DNA of 64,000 nt from contig NZ_KL370786.1 in the NCBI RefSeq assembly GCF_000701505.1, forward strand, positions 562,651 to 626,650. The letters run 5' to 3'. Each line of letters starts with the position of its first letter. Position 1 is the stretch's first letter. The stretch is from Dyadobacter crusticola DSM 16708 (GTDB lineage Bacteria > Bacteroidota > Bacteroidia > Cytophagales > Spirosomataceae). Of this stretch, positions 24,305 through 33,649 are shown piece after piece. A program made the translations under genes and the position numbers. The notes beneath the pieces are model-generated. The model worked only from the letters and a program-made list of their open reading frames with translations, ran no database searches and had not been told where the DNA came from.

Positions 24305-25204
24305 TTGAGCAACTTACCGCATTTAAATCCACTGGCTCGGCTTGGCCTCAGGCTGGCCCTCATCTTCTGCCGCGCATTATCAAGTATTATCTTTTTTGTT
24401 TTTACCAAAATCTGGCGCTATCGGGAAGAGGTTGTATTAAGCAATCTGTCAGCCTCTTTTCCGGACTTTGGCGCTGATCAGATAAAACATACAGTACGAA
24501 GTTATTTCAAACACCTGGCGGATCTGATCGTAGAGCCACTTTTAATCCGTAATCTGACCAAGGCACAGCTGAGTACACTGGTTGAGTTTGAGAATATCAG
24601 TCTGATCAAATCGCTGCTTGCTGAGCAAAAATCCATTGTCCTCATCGCATCGCATGCGGGGAACTGGGAGTACTTGCACCTGTTGCCGGTATTTACGGAA
24701 TGCGAGGTTTTTGCGGCCTACTCACCAGTGTCTAACAGGTTTATCAACAATGCATTGATGCGGATGCGCAGCAGGTTTGGGGTACAATTAATCGCGAAAT
24801 CCGACTGGTACCGTTCCGTGATGAAACGCGGGAGAAAGCAGCCTGCCATTTTCGTTACCGTCGCCGACCAGCGCCCCGAAGTACCAGGCAAAATTTGCAT
24901 TGATTTTTTGAACCAAAAAACCTTTTTTCAGCCCGGTGCAGCGCGCATTGCGACAAATATCGGCTGCGCTTTGGTGTACCTTGATGTGTTTCAGAAAGCC
25001 CGCAATACCTATTCCTTCGGCTTCGAGCTGATCACCGACGCCGCTCAGAAGCAGGATGAAGCAAACCTTATTGACTGTTATGTTAAAACATTGGAAAAAA
25101 CAATCCGGCGTCAGCCGGAGCTCTGGTTATGGTCACACAAACGCTGGCAATTTCGTGTGCGGCAGGCGGCGACGGAGCACAGGCGAGAGCCGGTCTCTGT
25201 TTAA
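24305..25204 (+). CDS. Lysophospholipid/lipid A acyltransferase, LpxL/HtrB family
   Basis: The 299-aa protein has an N-terminal membrane anchor (ALIFCRALSSIIFFVFTKIW) and the HX4E catalytic motif in SHAGNWEYL near residue 120, which transfers acyl groups to lipid A precursors. VADQRPEVPG and FQPGAARIA are further family blocks. The start was taken at 24305, an ATT/TTG-type reading being excluded in favour of the open frame beginning MSNLPHLNP; the actual initiation codon deserves a check because the bases there are TTGAGC. The upstream 181 bases hold no gene. Confidence 0.85.
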   Translation: MSNLPHLNPLARLGLRLALIFCRALSSIIFFVFTKIWRYREEVVLSNLSASFPDFGADQIKHTVRSYFKHLADLIVEPLLIRNLTKAQLSTLVEFENISLIKSLLAEQKSIVLIASHAGNWEYLHLLPVFTECEVFAAYSPVSNRFINNALMRMRSRFGVQLIAKSDWYRSVMKRGRKQPAIFVTVADQRPEVPGKICIDFLNQKTFFQPGAARIATNIGCALVYLDVFQKARNTYSFGFELITDAAQKQDEANLIDCYVKTLEKTIRRQPELWLWSHKRWQFRVRQAATEHRREPVSV

Positions 25205-25251
25205 GATGTGTTTACAGCGGCCGGTTTACTTGCATTTAATTTTTACTTAAA

Positions 25252-25617
25252 ATGCAGAAAAAACGCGTTATGCCATTTAACGAAAAACTGAACGACAGAG
25301 TCAGAGAGGCGCTTGCGGAGTTGCCGGATGTAGAAGAGAAGTACATGTTTGGCGGAGTCTGCTATATGGTGAACGACAAGATGTGCGTGGGCGTTGTCGG
25401 CGATCAGCTTATGTGCCGCGTAGGAGAGGAGCACTTGGAAGCGTTGCAGGAAAGACCAGGCTGTGAGCAAATGCGAATGAAAGGCCGGCCCATGAAAGCA
25501 TACGTGCTCGTTTCGGAACAAGGTATGCTGACCAGCAGCGATTTTAGGTTCTGGATAGACACTTGTCTTGCATTTAACCCTCACGCGAAAGCCGCCGATA
25601 AAAGAAAACGTAAATGA
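25252..25617 (+). CDS. TfoX/Sxy N-terminal domain protein
   Basis: A 121-aa protein with the TfoX N-terminal fold: ELPDVEEKYMFGGVCYMVNDKMC near residues 25-45 and RPMKAYVLV later. The C-terminus is a short lysine/arginine tail. Members of this short group lack the C-terminal TfoX domain used in competence control, so the role is unknown. It ends 6 bases before a convergent gene. Confidence 0.85.
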   Translation: MQKKRVMPFNEKLNDRVREALAELPDVEEKYMFGGVCYMVNDKMCVGVVGDQLMCRVGEEHLEALQERPGCEQMRMKGRPMKAYVLVSEQGMLTSSDFRFWIDTCLAFNPHAKAADKRKRK

Positions 25618-25623
25618 TGGTGT

Positions 25624-26091
25624 TCAGGTCAGCTCGTCAATCAGTTCCCTGACCTTCCTGTAATAAGGTTCAGCGATTTTGCTCGGGCTGATATCCCAGC
25701 CGCGGTCGTAGTTAACAATGCAGGCTGCTATGAAACTGTTGGTGTTTTCCCGGATAATGGGATCCAGTATCGAGAGCTTGGAAACTTTCCCCTTGTCAAT
25801 CGCCGACTTGGAAGCTTCTTTCAGAATGAGCGCAGAGAATTCGTACCTGTCCACAATCCCGTTTACCCAAAATGCACCCGGCGCAGCGGGCTCGGGCGAT
25901 TTCCCTGTAATCTGTGCATTGATCTCCTTTTCTGCCGGAAGGGTCAGATCGGTTTTTTGCTTTCTGAGGTAATCGTCGATAGCTCTGGTTACATGGTCGA
26001 GCGGATCAGAGCCGTCGAACTCGCTCAGGTCTCGCAGTTTTTGAATCTGTTCCTCGTTGAGACGTATGTTTTTCCGAAGCATTTTCCGCAT
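25624..26091 (-). CDS. Hypothetical protein with possible ribbon-helix-helix N-terminus
   Basis: 155 aa, not recognised. The first 45 residues (RKNIRLNEEQIQKLRDLS, then an acidic helix ending in DYLRKQK) read like a ribbon-helix-helix DNA-binding unit. The rest is a mixed fold with no metal or catalytic motif that I can see. A second ATG at 26082 is an equally good start. A 270-base gene-free region lies upstream. Confidence 0.6.
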   Translation of the reverse strand: MRKMLRKNIRLNEEQIQKLRDLSEFDGSDPLDHVTRAIDDYLRKQKTDLTLPAEKEINAQITGKSPEPAAPGAFWVNGIVDRYEFSALILKEASKSAIDKGKVSKLSILDPIIRENTNSFIAACIVNYDRGWDISPSKIAEPYYRKVRELIDELT

Positions 26092-26361
26092 AATCTGACT
26101 TTTTCATGACTGATATCAAAAATACGCACCTTGCCAGCCGATATTTCAGCCGAATGAGAATTTAGACCGCCATTTCGAAAATTTGGATTTATTCTTAGTA
26201 TAGATTGATGCAAACGTGACGATAATATAATACAGGCTTTAGATACGTTTTGGCCAAAAAATCCGTTATTTACGACGAAAGGCTTCCTGTTCAGAAAAGA
26301 CTCTACTTCTCTCTCAACTTGGTCATTCGTCGATCAAATTGAACAGTCATCTAAGATCCTT
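26092..26361. other. AT-rich gene-free region between divergent genes
   Basis: The 270 bases separate a minus-strand hypothetical gene and the plus-strand desaturase. It must hold the promoters for both. No hairpin or palindromic operator stands out; nothing more can be supported. Confidence 0.5.
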
Positions 26362-27474
26362 ATGCAGGTAAAAGAAAAAAGAATCAAATTCACTCCAACA
26401 GCAAAAAGTCAGTTTTTTCCTACGCTTAAAGTCAGAATAGAAAGTTACTTCACTGACAATAAAATCTCCCGGCATGCCAACAGTACAATGATCGTCAAAA
26501 CGATTGTTCTGCTGGGAATCTATATTCTGCCATTTTGTGCGATACTGCTTTTTACGCCGCCATTCTGGGCTGCGATCCTGCTGTGGTTCCTGATGGGAAT
26601 GGGGATTTCCGGAATTGGAATGAGCATTATGCACGATGCCAATCACGGCGCATATTCCACGAAAGCGTGGGTGAATAAGTGGTTGGGATATACCATTTAT
26701 CTGGCGGGTGCCGGTGTTACCAACTGGAAGCTGCAACACAATGTACTGCATCACACTTACACCAATATCGCTTCCCTCGATGAAGATATTCGCGACCGGG
26801 GCGTAGTTAAGCTCTCCCCGCATTCTAATGTGCAGCATTTGCACCGTTTTCAGTGGCTGTACGCATTCCTTTTTTACGGCATTCTGACATTGTACTGGGT
26901 TACTGCCAAAGATTTTATCCAATACCATGAGTTCAGAAAGTCAGGTGTGAACAAACAGACGAAGCGGGAAAACAACGAGCTGCTTGCCGGACTGATCATC
27001 ATGAAAGTGATCTACTTTTCAGTGCTCTTTGTGCTGCCTGTGGCTGTTATAGGAATTCCTTTCTGGCAGGTGCTGGCCGGGTTTTGCGTTATGCACATCA
27101 CCTCCGGACTGGTTCTTACAATCGTTTTCCAGTTGGCGCATTCAGTAGAAGGTACCACGTATCCGGTGGCAAACGGACAAGGTAACCTGGATAAGGACTG
27201 GGCCATTCACCAGCTTGAAACCACTGTTAATTTTGCTCCAAAAAACCGTCTACTGACCTGGTTTCTGGGCGGATTGAATTTTCAGATCGAGCACCACCTT
27301 TTTCCAAAGATCTGCCACGTCCATTATCCCCAGATCGCGGTGATCGTGAAAGAAACTGCGGAGGAATTTGGAATACCTTACATGGAAAACAAGTCTTTTT
27401 CTTCCGCATTGAAGTCCCACATTTCCAGTCTCCGCCGCTTCGGAATGCCTTCTATCAATGATGCAATCGGTTGA
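26362..27474 (+). CDS. Membrane fatty-acid (acyl-CoA/acyl-lipid) desaturase
   Basis: The 370-aa integral membrane enzyme carries the three His boxes of the front-end/linoleoyl-CoA desaturase family: HDANHGAYS near residue 90, HNVLHHTYTN near residue 130, and QIEHHLFP near residue 312. Hydrophobic segments flank them. These bind a di-iron centre that inserts a double bond in a fatty acyl chain. No fused cytochrome b5 domain is present, so electrons come from another donor. It ends 10 bases before the convergent VWA gene. Confidence 0.93.
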   Translation: MQVKEKRIKFTPTAKSQFFPTLKVRIESYFTDNKISRHANSTMIVKTIVLLGIYILPFCAILLFTPPFWAAILLWFLMGMGISGIGMSIMHDANHGAYSTKAWVNKWLGYTIYLAGAGVTNWKLQHNVLHHTYTNIASLDEDIRDRGVVKLSPHSNVQHLHRFQWLYAFLFYGILTLYWVTAKDFIQYHEFRKSGVNKQTKRENNELLAGLIIMKVIYFSVLFVLPVAVIGIPFWQVLAGFCVMHITSGLVLTIVFQLAHSVEGTTYPVANGQGNLDKDWAIHQLETTVNFAPKNRLLTWFLGGLNFQIEHHLFPKICHVHYPQIAVIVKETAEEFGIPYMENKSFSSALKSHISSLRRFGMPSINDAIG

Positions 27475-27484
27475 TTGCCGGTAA

Positions 27485-28222
27485 CTATTTGACAGTCAAT
27501 TTCCTTGCCTGCGCTTCAATAATCAGCTGCAAATCTGCGGTTTCTTCCGTCACGTGCGCGTAGGTACCTTTCCCAAGCTCGCTTAGCTTCCGCAACTTTT
27601 GGCCCGGGTTTCGACCGAATGTAAGTACAGTCAGGAATAAGTCCTGCTTTGCGTGTTGCCCAATCATTGACATCACCTCGTCGCTCACCGGGAACTCTCC
27701 ATCAGTAGCCAGCACAATGCGGTTATTGCCGCCGCGGATATAGCTTTTGTTCCCCGTTTTGTAAGCCAGCCGAAGTCCCTCGTTCCCGTCCGTATCCCCG
27801 TCAGATTTCAGCAGATCGATCATTCGTGCTATTTCATTTGCCTTTGCTCCCGATGTAGGTTTTAGTACCACCCGTGCTTTCCCCGAATACAATACAATTG
27901 ATATCTGATCTTCCGGGCGCAGCAAAGTGAGCAGGGATTTAATGGAACGTTTCAAAAGCGGCATTTTCAATGGCGAGTTCATGGAAGAGGAAACATCGAG
28001 CAGCAGGATCATATTATTCGCCGCAAAACCTTCCAGTGTGCGTACTACATTTTGTGGACTTGGGTTTCTGTCCACATAAACGGTATCCACCCGAACGCGC
28101 TCCACGAATACAGTATCACGTCCCTGGTTCCTGGTCCCCCTGTTTTCCGCTGACGCAGGCTGCTGTTTGAAACCGGTATTTTCAGGCTGGGCTACTTGCT
28201 GATTTTCAATCGGATTCGGCAT
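27485..28222 (-). CDS. VWA-domain protein, possibly the detached C-terminal part of its neighbour
   Basis: The 245-aa ORF has a proline- and glutamine-rich first 60 residues and then a von Willebrand A domain with a full MIDAS: LLLDVSSSMNS (DxSxS), a Thr in SDGDTDGNEG, and VLATDGEF. It has no signal peptide of its own. Its frame is open for about 50 bases upstream of the ATG, into the end of the preceding gene. Only 11 bases separate its ATG from that gene's stop codon. It may be a translationally coupled gene or, more likely, the C-terminal domain of one frameshifted protein. Confidence 0.75.
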   Translation of the reverse strand: MPNPIENQQVAQPENTGFKQQPASAENRGTRNQGRDTVFVERVRVDTVYVDRNPSPQNVVRTLEGFAANNMILLLDVSSSMNSPLKMPLLKRSIKSLLTLLRPEDQISIVLYSGKARVVLKPTSGAKANEIARMIDLLKSDGDTDGNEGLRLAYKTGNKSYIRGGNNRIVLATDGEFPVSDEVMSMIGQHAKQDLFLTVLTFGRNPGQKLRKLSELGKGTYAHVTEETADLQLIIEAQARKLTVK

Positions 28223-28233
28223 TTCCTTTTTCG

Positions 28234-30222
28234 CTATACTGCCAGAAGTAACCGGACTCGCCGCAGTTCTCCTGATGCAAAAAGGTTTGGCTGGTTAATC
28301 GCTTTGAGCAGCCCGGTATTCGCCAGCTGGACAAACTGGTTGTACAAATACACCAACTCTCCATTATAGAAATAGTAAAAGGATTCATAAGGATGGTTGG
28401 TGGTACCCGGCGCAACAGGTTTGACCTTTGCGGCCTTATCCGCAAAGCGCAGCGAATTGGCGGCCACATCTTCGTAGGGCGTGTAGGGGCATAGTCCATT
28501 GTTGCGACCGTACCGCTGCAAGCCTTTCATATTCTTGTACTCGTCGGCGATCAGCTGTTTGGCGCCGGACTCCAGTGTTTCGGTTGAAGGTATCGTTGTA
28601 CTGTTTTCCTGATAAAACGCCCGTATTCCAAAGAGGAGCGCTTTGTCATCGTCAAGCGTTTTCAAAAGTGCATTGCCCGAAATGTTCCAGGAGCTTGCCG
28701 CGGCTGCATTGGTGTAACTTGCGTGTATTTTGCGCAAGTCATTGTATAGCTGTTCTTTTTTGCTGTCCAAAATTGGAAAGAGCGCAGCATACCGGTCCAG
28801 GATTTGGTCGGAGCGTTTCAGCTGGTCTTTCAGGTACTTTTTGTCCCTGGTATAAGCGATCAGTTCTATACTCAGCGCATCCATTTCTTTCATAATGTTC
28901 ATCAGCACGTTGGCTTGTGTGTAAATCGGCGCGCGGTATGCAGGCGGGAGGGACGGGGCTGCATTCACGAGCAACTGATAGGCAGAAAGCGGCAGCTGAA
29001 AATTTGCGTGGGAGTAGGTGAGGTCGGGGCGCTTGGCTGCGCGCGCGGGATCGCGGTAGAACTCTGCTGTGGACTGAAAGTTGCGTACCAGTAGCTGCAT
29101 CAGGTGCATTTGGCGCAGTAGTTCGTTGATCAGGTCAACCAGTCCATTCAAAGTCTTGATCGTTTCCGGGGCAGCCGGTGCGCCCGCTTTTTTGATTTTC
29201 AAAGAAGGTATAGCGACATCCTCAAATGGTTTTACAGTCGTATTTCCCAACTCGTTTTGCACCACGCGCTCAACCACTGCCGGGCTGTAAGATGGATAAT
29301 ACAGCAGTCCTTTTTCCTGCCTGCTGTAATCGACAAATGCCTTTTGCGTTACGAGCATATCCTGGTTAAGTCGCTTCAAAAGAGATATGTATACCTCATT
29401 GCCGTGCGCGGCTGACTGTTTTGCCGCATGATTATAGCCGTCTATTGCGTCGCGTTTGATGTTTTGCATAGCAATCAGCGCCTCTTTGAAGCTGCCGACC
29501 ATATCTGAGGCTGGGTAAGCCAGGCGGGACTGCGGCTTACCAAATGCCGCCAGTAATGCCTGGTCTGCCAGCATACTTCGCTGTACAATCTCCACCGGCC
29601 ATTCGGCGCGCGCCGTTTCATCTGCGTAAAACGGCAATGAATCGAGTAGCGCCTGCTGATTTGCAATGGCCTGCTCCATTTCGTTCTCTGTACTCAGGTA
29701 TGGATCCGAAGCCCGGTAAGGCTGGTAGCGCGTGTATACTTTGCGAAGTTGCCGGTAAAATCCGGTACGCTGGTGCTGGAATTGTTTAAAAAGCGCATGC
29801 ATTTTCGAGACGATCTCTTCCGATTGTTTCAGGTTGTCCTCTTTGTAAGCATTCAGCCGGACATACGTTTCCAGCGATTTGGCCGTTTCATCCAGCTCAT
29901 TCACCAGTTGCCAGAGCGAGTCGGCTGCGGCATTCAGCTGCTGTCTTTCCGCTGGCGTCAGGCTTTTTGGGTCTCTCGACTTTTTATAATAGTAGGGTTC
30001 GAGCGGTCCGGATGAGGAGAGCCGCAGTGAAGTTCCAGGGCGTTTTTTGTAACTGTCAATTTCTTCGCGATACCGGTTCAGCATCTCAAAACGACTGGTA
30101 ACCACATCCGCCGACTGGGTCAGAAAATCGATGTATGTGTTGAGCGACCGTGGAGCTTCCTGACAGAAGGCACGAAATGTAGAGAGATAGAAAAAAATGG
30201 CCAATTGTAGTAAGTGTTTCAT
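28234..30222 (-). CDS. Large exported helical protein of unknown function
   Basis: The start at 30222 gives a signal peptide (MKHLLQLAIFFYLSTFRAFCQE) and a 662-aa product; 14 extra codons upstream are unlikely. The sequence is mostly alpha-helical and charged, with repeated patterns such as LNRYREEIDSY, RFQMLNRYR-like and ILDRYAALFPIL, suggesting a repeat-built periplasmic protein. No enzyme motif was found. The end of the protein (SGELRRVRLLLAV) looks abnormal and lies at a frame junction with the VWA gene. Confidence 0.75.
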   Translation of the reverse strand: MKHLLQLAIFFYLSTFRAFCQEAPRSLNTYIDFLTQSADVVTSRFEMLNRYREEIDSYKKRPGTSLRLSSSGPLEPYYYKKSRDPKSLTPAERQQLNAAADSLWQLVNELDETAKSLETYVRLNAYKEDNLKQSEEIVSKMHALFKQFQHQRTGFYRQLRKVYTRYQPYRASDPYLSTENEMEQAIANQQALLDSLPFYADETARAEWPVEIVQRSMLADQALLAAFGKPQSRLAYPASDMVGSFKEALIAMQNIKRDAIDGYNHAAKQSAAHGNEVYISLLKRLNQDMLVTQKAFVDYSRQEKGLLYYPSYSPAVVERVVQNELGNTTVKPFEDVAIPSLKIKKAGAPAAPETIKTLNGLVDLINELLRQMHLMQLLVRNFQSTAEFYRDPARAAKRPDLTYSHANFQLPLSAYQLLVNAAPSLPPAYRAPIYTQANVLMNIMKEMDALSIELIAYTRDKKYLKDQLKRSDQILDRYAALFPILDSKKEQLYNDLRKIHASYTNAAAASSWNISGNALLKTLDDDKALLFGIRAFYQENSTTIPSTETLESGAKQLIADEYKNMKGLQRYGRNNGLCPYTPYEDVAANSLRFADKAAKVKPVAPGTTNHPYESFYYFYNGELVYLYNQFVQLANTGLLKAINQPNLFASGELRRVRLLLAV

Positions 30223-30394
30223 AGCGTGATCAACTGTTGCCTGATTCTCAGGTGTATTTTTCAAAGTGCGTGTTTAAGTGGAGATACTTACCGATAAATA
30301 ATTGAGAAAAGATTCTGGCTGGATGAGGTATTCACCAAGTATTTCAAGGCAGTCTGCTCCTTGTCGAATGTATAAACCAAAAACTGTGAGTATT

Positions 30395-31117
30395 ATGTCT
30401 AAGATCGCATTGTCCCTTTTGTTGTTGATTTCTTGTTTCGCTGTCTCTGCACAAGGCTTAAATACATTGACTGCCGCCGAAAAGAAGGATGGCTGGCAGC
30501 TGCTTTTTGACGGAAAAGACTTGAAAGGCTGGCATGCTTACAATGGAAAAACACCCGGGTCAGCCTGGGTAATCGAAGCAGGCGCGATCAAGCTGAATGT
30601 GCCCGAACGCGCCGGCAACAAAGCTAAGAATGGCGGCGATATTGTTACCGATGAGCAGATTACCGGCGATTTTGAGTTTAAAGCTGAATGGAAGGTGAGC
30701 AAATTTGCGAATAGCGGCATATTTTTCTTTGTGGAAGAATCCCCGAAGAACAAGAACATGCACGATACCGGATTGGAGCTGCAGGTGATAGACGATAAGA
30801 TCTATGAAGGGGCAAAGGAAAACACGCATCGCGCAAGCGACTTCTTCGGGGTCGCCAATGCACGCCTTCGCGAAGGCAAACCGCAGGGTGAATGGAATCA
30901 AATCCATTTCATCGTTAGAAAAGGAAAGCTGACTGTATTTCAGAATGAGTTTATGGTGCAGGAGCACGATCTGGGTAGCGCCGAGTGGAAGCAGCGGCTT
31001 GCTGGCAGCGGACTGAAAGCGGCGCCGATTGCGAAAGGTATTTACAAGGGGCGGTTTGGTTTGCAGGATTGGGGCAGTACAGTTTGGTACAGAAATATCA
31101 AGCTGAGGAAATTATAA
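30395..31117 (+). CDS. Secreted DUF1080 (3-keto-disaccharide hydrolase) domain protein
   Basis: The start at 30395 gives a clean signal peptide (MSKIALSLLLLISCFAVSAQG) and 240 aa. The DUF1080 fold is concanavalin-like; motifs LLFDGKDLKGWH, GDFEFKAEWKVSKFANSGIFF and QDWGSTVWYRNIKLRKL are characteristic. Members act on keto-disaccharides or bind glycans in the periplasm. It stands alone, followed by a 135-base AT-rich gap. Confidence 0.92.
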   Translation: MSKIALSLLLLISCFAVSAQGLNTLTAAEKKDGWQLLFDGKDLKGWHAYNGKTPGSAWVIEAGAIKLNVPERAGNKAKNGGDIVTDEQITGDFEFKAEWKVSKFANSGIFFFVEESPKNKNMHDTGLELQVIDDKIYEGAKENTHRASDFFGVANARLREGKPQGEWNQIHFIVRKGKLTVFQNEFMVQEHDLGSAEWKQRLAGSGLKAAPIAKGIYKGRFGLQDWGSTVWYRNIKLRKL

Positions 31118-31252
31118 TGAATGCGATTGAAAACTTTGCTGTATCGTAAAAAACAATTGCTGGATTTCATTTTCATTCTGATCATTTAATAAATACCAAA
31201 TTAATTAAAACACAGGCAGCGGGAAATAGAACATAAGTGTCATAGACTAAGA

Positions 31253-32458
31253 ATGGCACTTATATCCGATTCCTCTTTGATGAAAAGCTACTTTTGGAAT
31301 AGTCTCTCTTCGGATAGCAGGGAGATTAATCACAAGCTGGTTTTTATTGTTTTCGTTTTTGTTTTTTTAACAACATTTCCAAAATATGTTGAGTTATTCA
31401 GCGACCCTAATCTTGCAAAAACCTATTCTTATTACTACAAGAAAATAGCGGATCCATTACAACCTACCAATGATCTTTCCACGGATACACACGGTTCAAA
31501 AGTAGTATTCAGATTAACTGTTCCATTAATAGGAAAATCGTTGGGGCTGGATGTTGAGAAGTCGGGCAGTAACATGATGTGGCTATATATTATCCAGTCG
31601 GCATTGTTGTACCCGTTTATCTATATGCTTCTGCATATCTGTCTGAGGTTTGCAGATCAAATCGGTGCCTGGGTGTTTGTTTGGGCATGTTCGTGCACTT
31701 ATCTGTGTAAAGCATTTTTCTGGGATTATGATTTTTGGTTTGATGGATATGCCTATTTTTTCATACTATCAGCCATTTATTTCCGAAATCCGGTGCTGAT
31801 ATTTATCGCACTTCAATTAGCATTCTGGACGGATGAAAGAGCATTAATTGCATTGCCCGGAATAGTATTATTCCATTTATTGCAGCTCAATCAATTTGAT
31901 ATTCCCGACCAAAACAGCAGGTTAATCAAACAGCTCTTGAAGCCTCAGATTTATGTTTGCATTCTGGCCATTATCGCCTACGGAATTGCACGTATGTTAT
32001 TAGCCGTTCAGTTTAATCTGCACACTCCATTAGGGAAAAATGAAGGCGTAAGTCCTGCGTTGATTCCTTACCAAATGGAGAACAGGTTCCTGGGTGTATT
32101 CCTTTCATTTGAGGGATTGTGGATCTTGTTTTTCTGCGCACTGTACATTGTTTCCCGTCGGAGCAACCTCATTTTCCTAGCCAGTCTGGGCATTATTATC
32201 TTACAAATAATCGTCGCGTACAGCGTTTACGATATCACCAGAAGTTTGATTTACGCCTTCCCGATGATGCTGGTTTCATTTGTCATTTATTTTAAAAATA
32301 AATGCTCGCTTCAAGGCGACTATCTGCCAATTGCCTGTATACTTTGCGTCTTTATACCCACGCACTACCTGATTTTCATGCCTCAGCAAATTCCGATGAC
32401 GGTCTTTTCTATCCCGCATTTGCTGGAAAGTCTGCAACGCGCCGTTTGGTTTAACTGA
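31253..32458 (+). CDS. AT-rich polytopic membrane protein of unknown function
   Basis: 401 aa with about nine hydrophobic segments and few charges. A conserved-looking loop FWDYDFWFDGYAYFF follows the fourth segment. The layout recalls glycosyltransferase or polymerase-like membrane proteins, but no family motif is certain. The gene is visibly richer in A and T, including poly-T runs, than most neighbours, which may signal recent acquisition. A second ATG at 31280 is possible as start. No operon partner is evident. Confidence 0.65.
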   Translation: MALISDSSLMKSYFWNSLSSDSREINHKLVFIVFVFVFLTTFPKYVELFSDPNLAKTYSYYYKKIADPLQPTNDLSTDTHGSKVVFRLTVPLIGKSLGLDVEKSGSNMMWLYIIQSALLYPFIYMLLHICLRFADQIGAWVFVWACSCTYLCKAFFWDYDFWFDGYAYFFILSAIYFRNPVLIFIALQLAFWTDERALIALPGIVLFHLLQLNQFDIPDQNSRLIKQLLKPQIYVCILAIIAYGIARMLLAVQFNLHTPLGKNEGVSPALIPYQMENRFLGVFLSFEGLWILFFCALYIVSRRSNLIFLASLGIIILQIIVAYSVYDITRSLIYAFPMMLVSFVIYFKNKCSLQGDYLPIACILCVFIPTHYLIFMPQQIPMTVFSIPHLLESLQRAVWFN

Positions 32459-32628
32459 CCAGGGTTAAACTGCTGTTCACAATCGCAGTATTTTTAAATA
32501 AATTAGAAGGAATTTTAAAGAATTTCGAAACGTCAGGCAGCGCGGACTCGCTAACTTGTGTCTGGTTAGTTGTGTTGTCATGACATTCCACAGGTAAGAA
32601 ACAAACTGACGCATTGAGCCGGAATTGT

Positions 32629-33600
32629 ATGATCTCCCGTTTTAAAAATTTTGTTTTGCCAAAATCCTCCTTTATCAGCCTCTTGGCTGCAATTATAATG
32701 TCTATTTCTCTGTCAGGATGTAACTCGGTGAATGTGCCGCCTGACACGGTTGAGCTGCCGGAAGTTCCGGAAAAAGTAGTGAAGATGTTCAACCAAAAAT
32801 TTCCGGATGCGACCGAAACCACAATGCGGGTTGTAGAGAAAGATAAGATTTGGGAAGCAGATTACCGGTCGGGAGGAAGTTCTTTTTACGTAGCTATGGA
32901 TTATGACAGCATTCTTACGAGGCATAGGTTCGAACTCGCGGAGTTACCTGGAAACATTCGTCCTTTCGTTTCAGCGTCAACGATTAAGGATGCGACTTTT
33001 TCAGAGTTTGGTGAGATACTTCAAACCTGGTATTCGAATGTTGAGCAGGAATACCGGATCAAATACGTACTTAACGAGAGAAGCTACGTCATGCAATGGA
33101 GTACGAGCGGTAAATATGGAAGGGACGGAGCGTTGGTGAGCTATCCATTTTACAAGATAGCCGATGCTTATGTTTCAAATGGAGAGTTGCCCGAAAAAGT
33201 CAGGAACTATTTCGATTCCGAAGGCTTACAGATCATGGAATCTTTTACAGTGGCTTTTATTAATGAAAATAACAGAAAGAGGTACAGCATTACTGCCCAG
33301 AATGCAGATTCAGATAGTTGGTCTTTTTATTTTGACCATGAGGGATCACTGATTTTCACCGGCTACAAGTCGCCTCGTATTTTCCAGAATGACGACAGCG
33401 GACTTCCTGACGGAGTGAGGGCATACCTGCGAGAAATGGATACAAGCCAAGGTTTTAAGCTGGCTCTTGGGTATGAGTGCTTTGGGACCGGCAGATTTCT
33501 AATGACCTTAGTAAGAGGTTATCAGGAGACAATGGAAGTACTTGTTAGCCGGAACGGTGAATTCATAGAAAAGCCGCTTCATTATATTTATTTGAGGTAA
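32629..33600 (+). CDS. Putative lipoprotein with PepSY-like repeats
   Basis: The start at 32629 gives 323 aa with a lipoprotein signal ending in LSGC. The mature part appears to hold several copies of an approximately 80-residue unit starting like VVKMFNQKFPDATETTMRV and reading through to a strand such as WEADYRSGGSSFYVAMDYD. This is the shape of PepSY-like (beta-lactamase-inhibitor-like) domains. The domain call is by resemblance only. It precedes an ECF sigma factor by 49 bases on the same strand. Confidence 0.65.
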   Translation: MISRFKNFVLPKSSFISLLAAIIMSISLSGCNSVNVPPDTVELPEVPEKVVKMFNQKFPDATETTMRVVEKDKIWEADYRSGGSSFYVAMDYDSILTRHRFELAELPGNIRPFVSASTIKDATFSEFGEILQTWYSNVEQEYRIKYVLNERSYVMQWSTSGKYGRDGALVSYPFYKIADAYVSNGELPEKVRNYFDSEGLQIMESFTVAFINENNRKRYSITAQNADSDSWSFYFDHEGSLIFTGYKSPRIFQNDDSGLPDGVRAYLREMDTSQGFKLALGYECFGTGRFLMTLVRGYQETMEVLVSRNGEFIEKPLHYIYLR

Positions 33601-33649
33601 GGCAATTGACTAGGAAGCACCTTCGAACTGAACATTACAGTATAATTGC

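Noticed and set aside
26347..26928. 193-codon minus-strand frame opposite the desaturase start
   Set aside because: Antisense to the His-box-bearing desaturase and without recognisable features.
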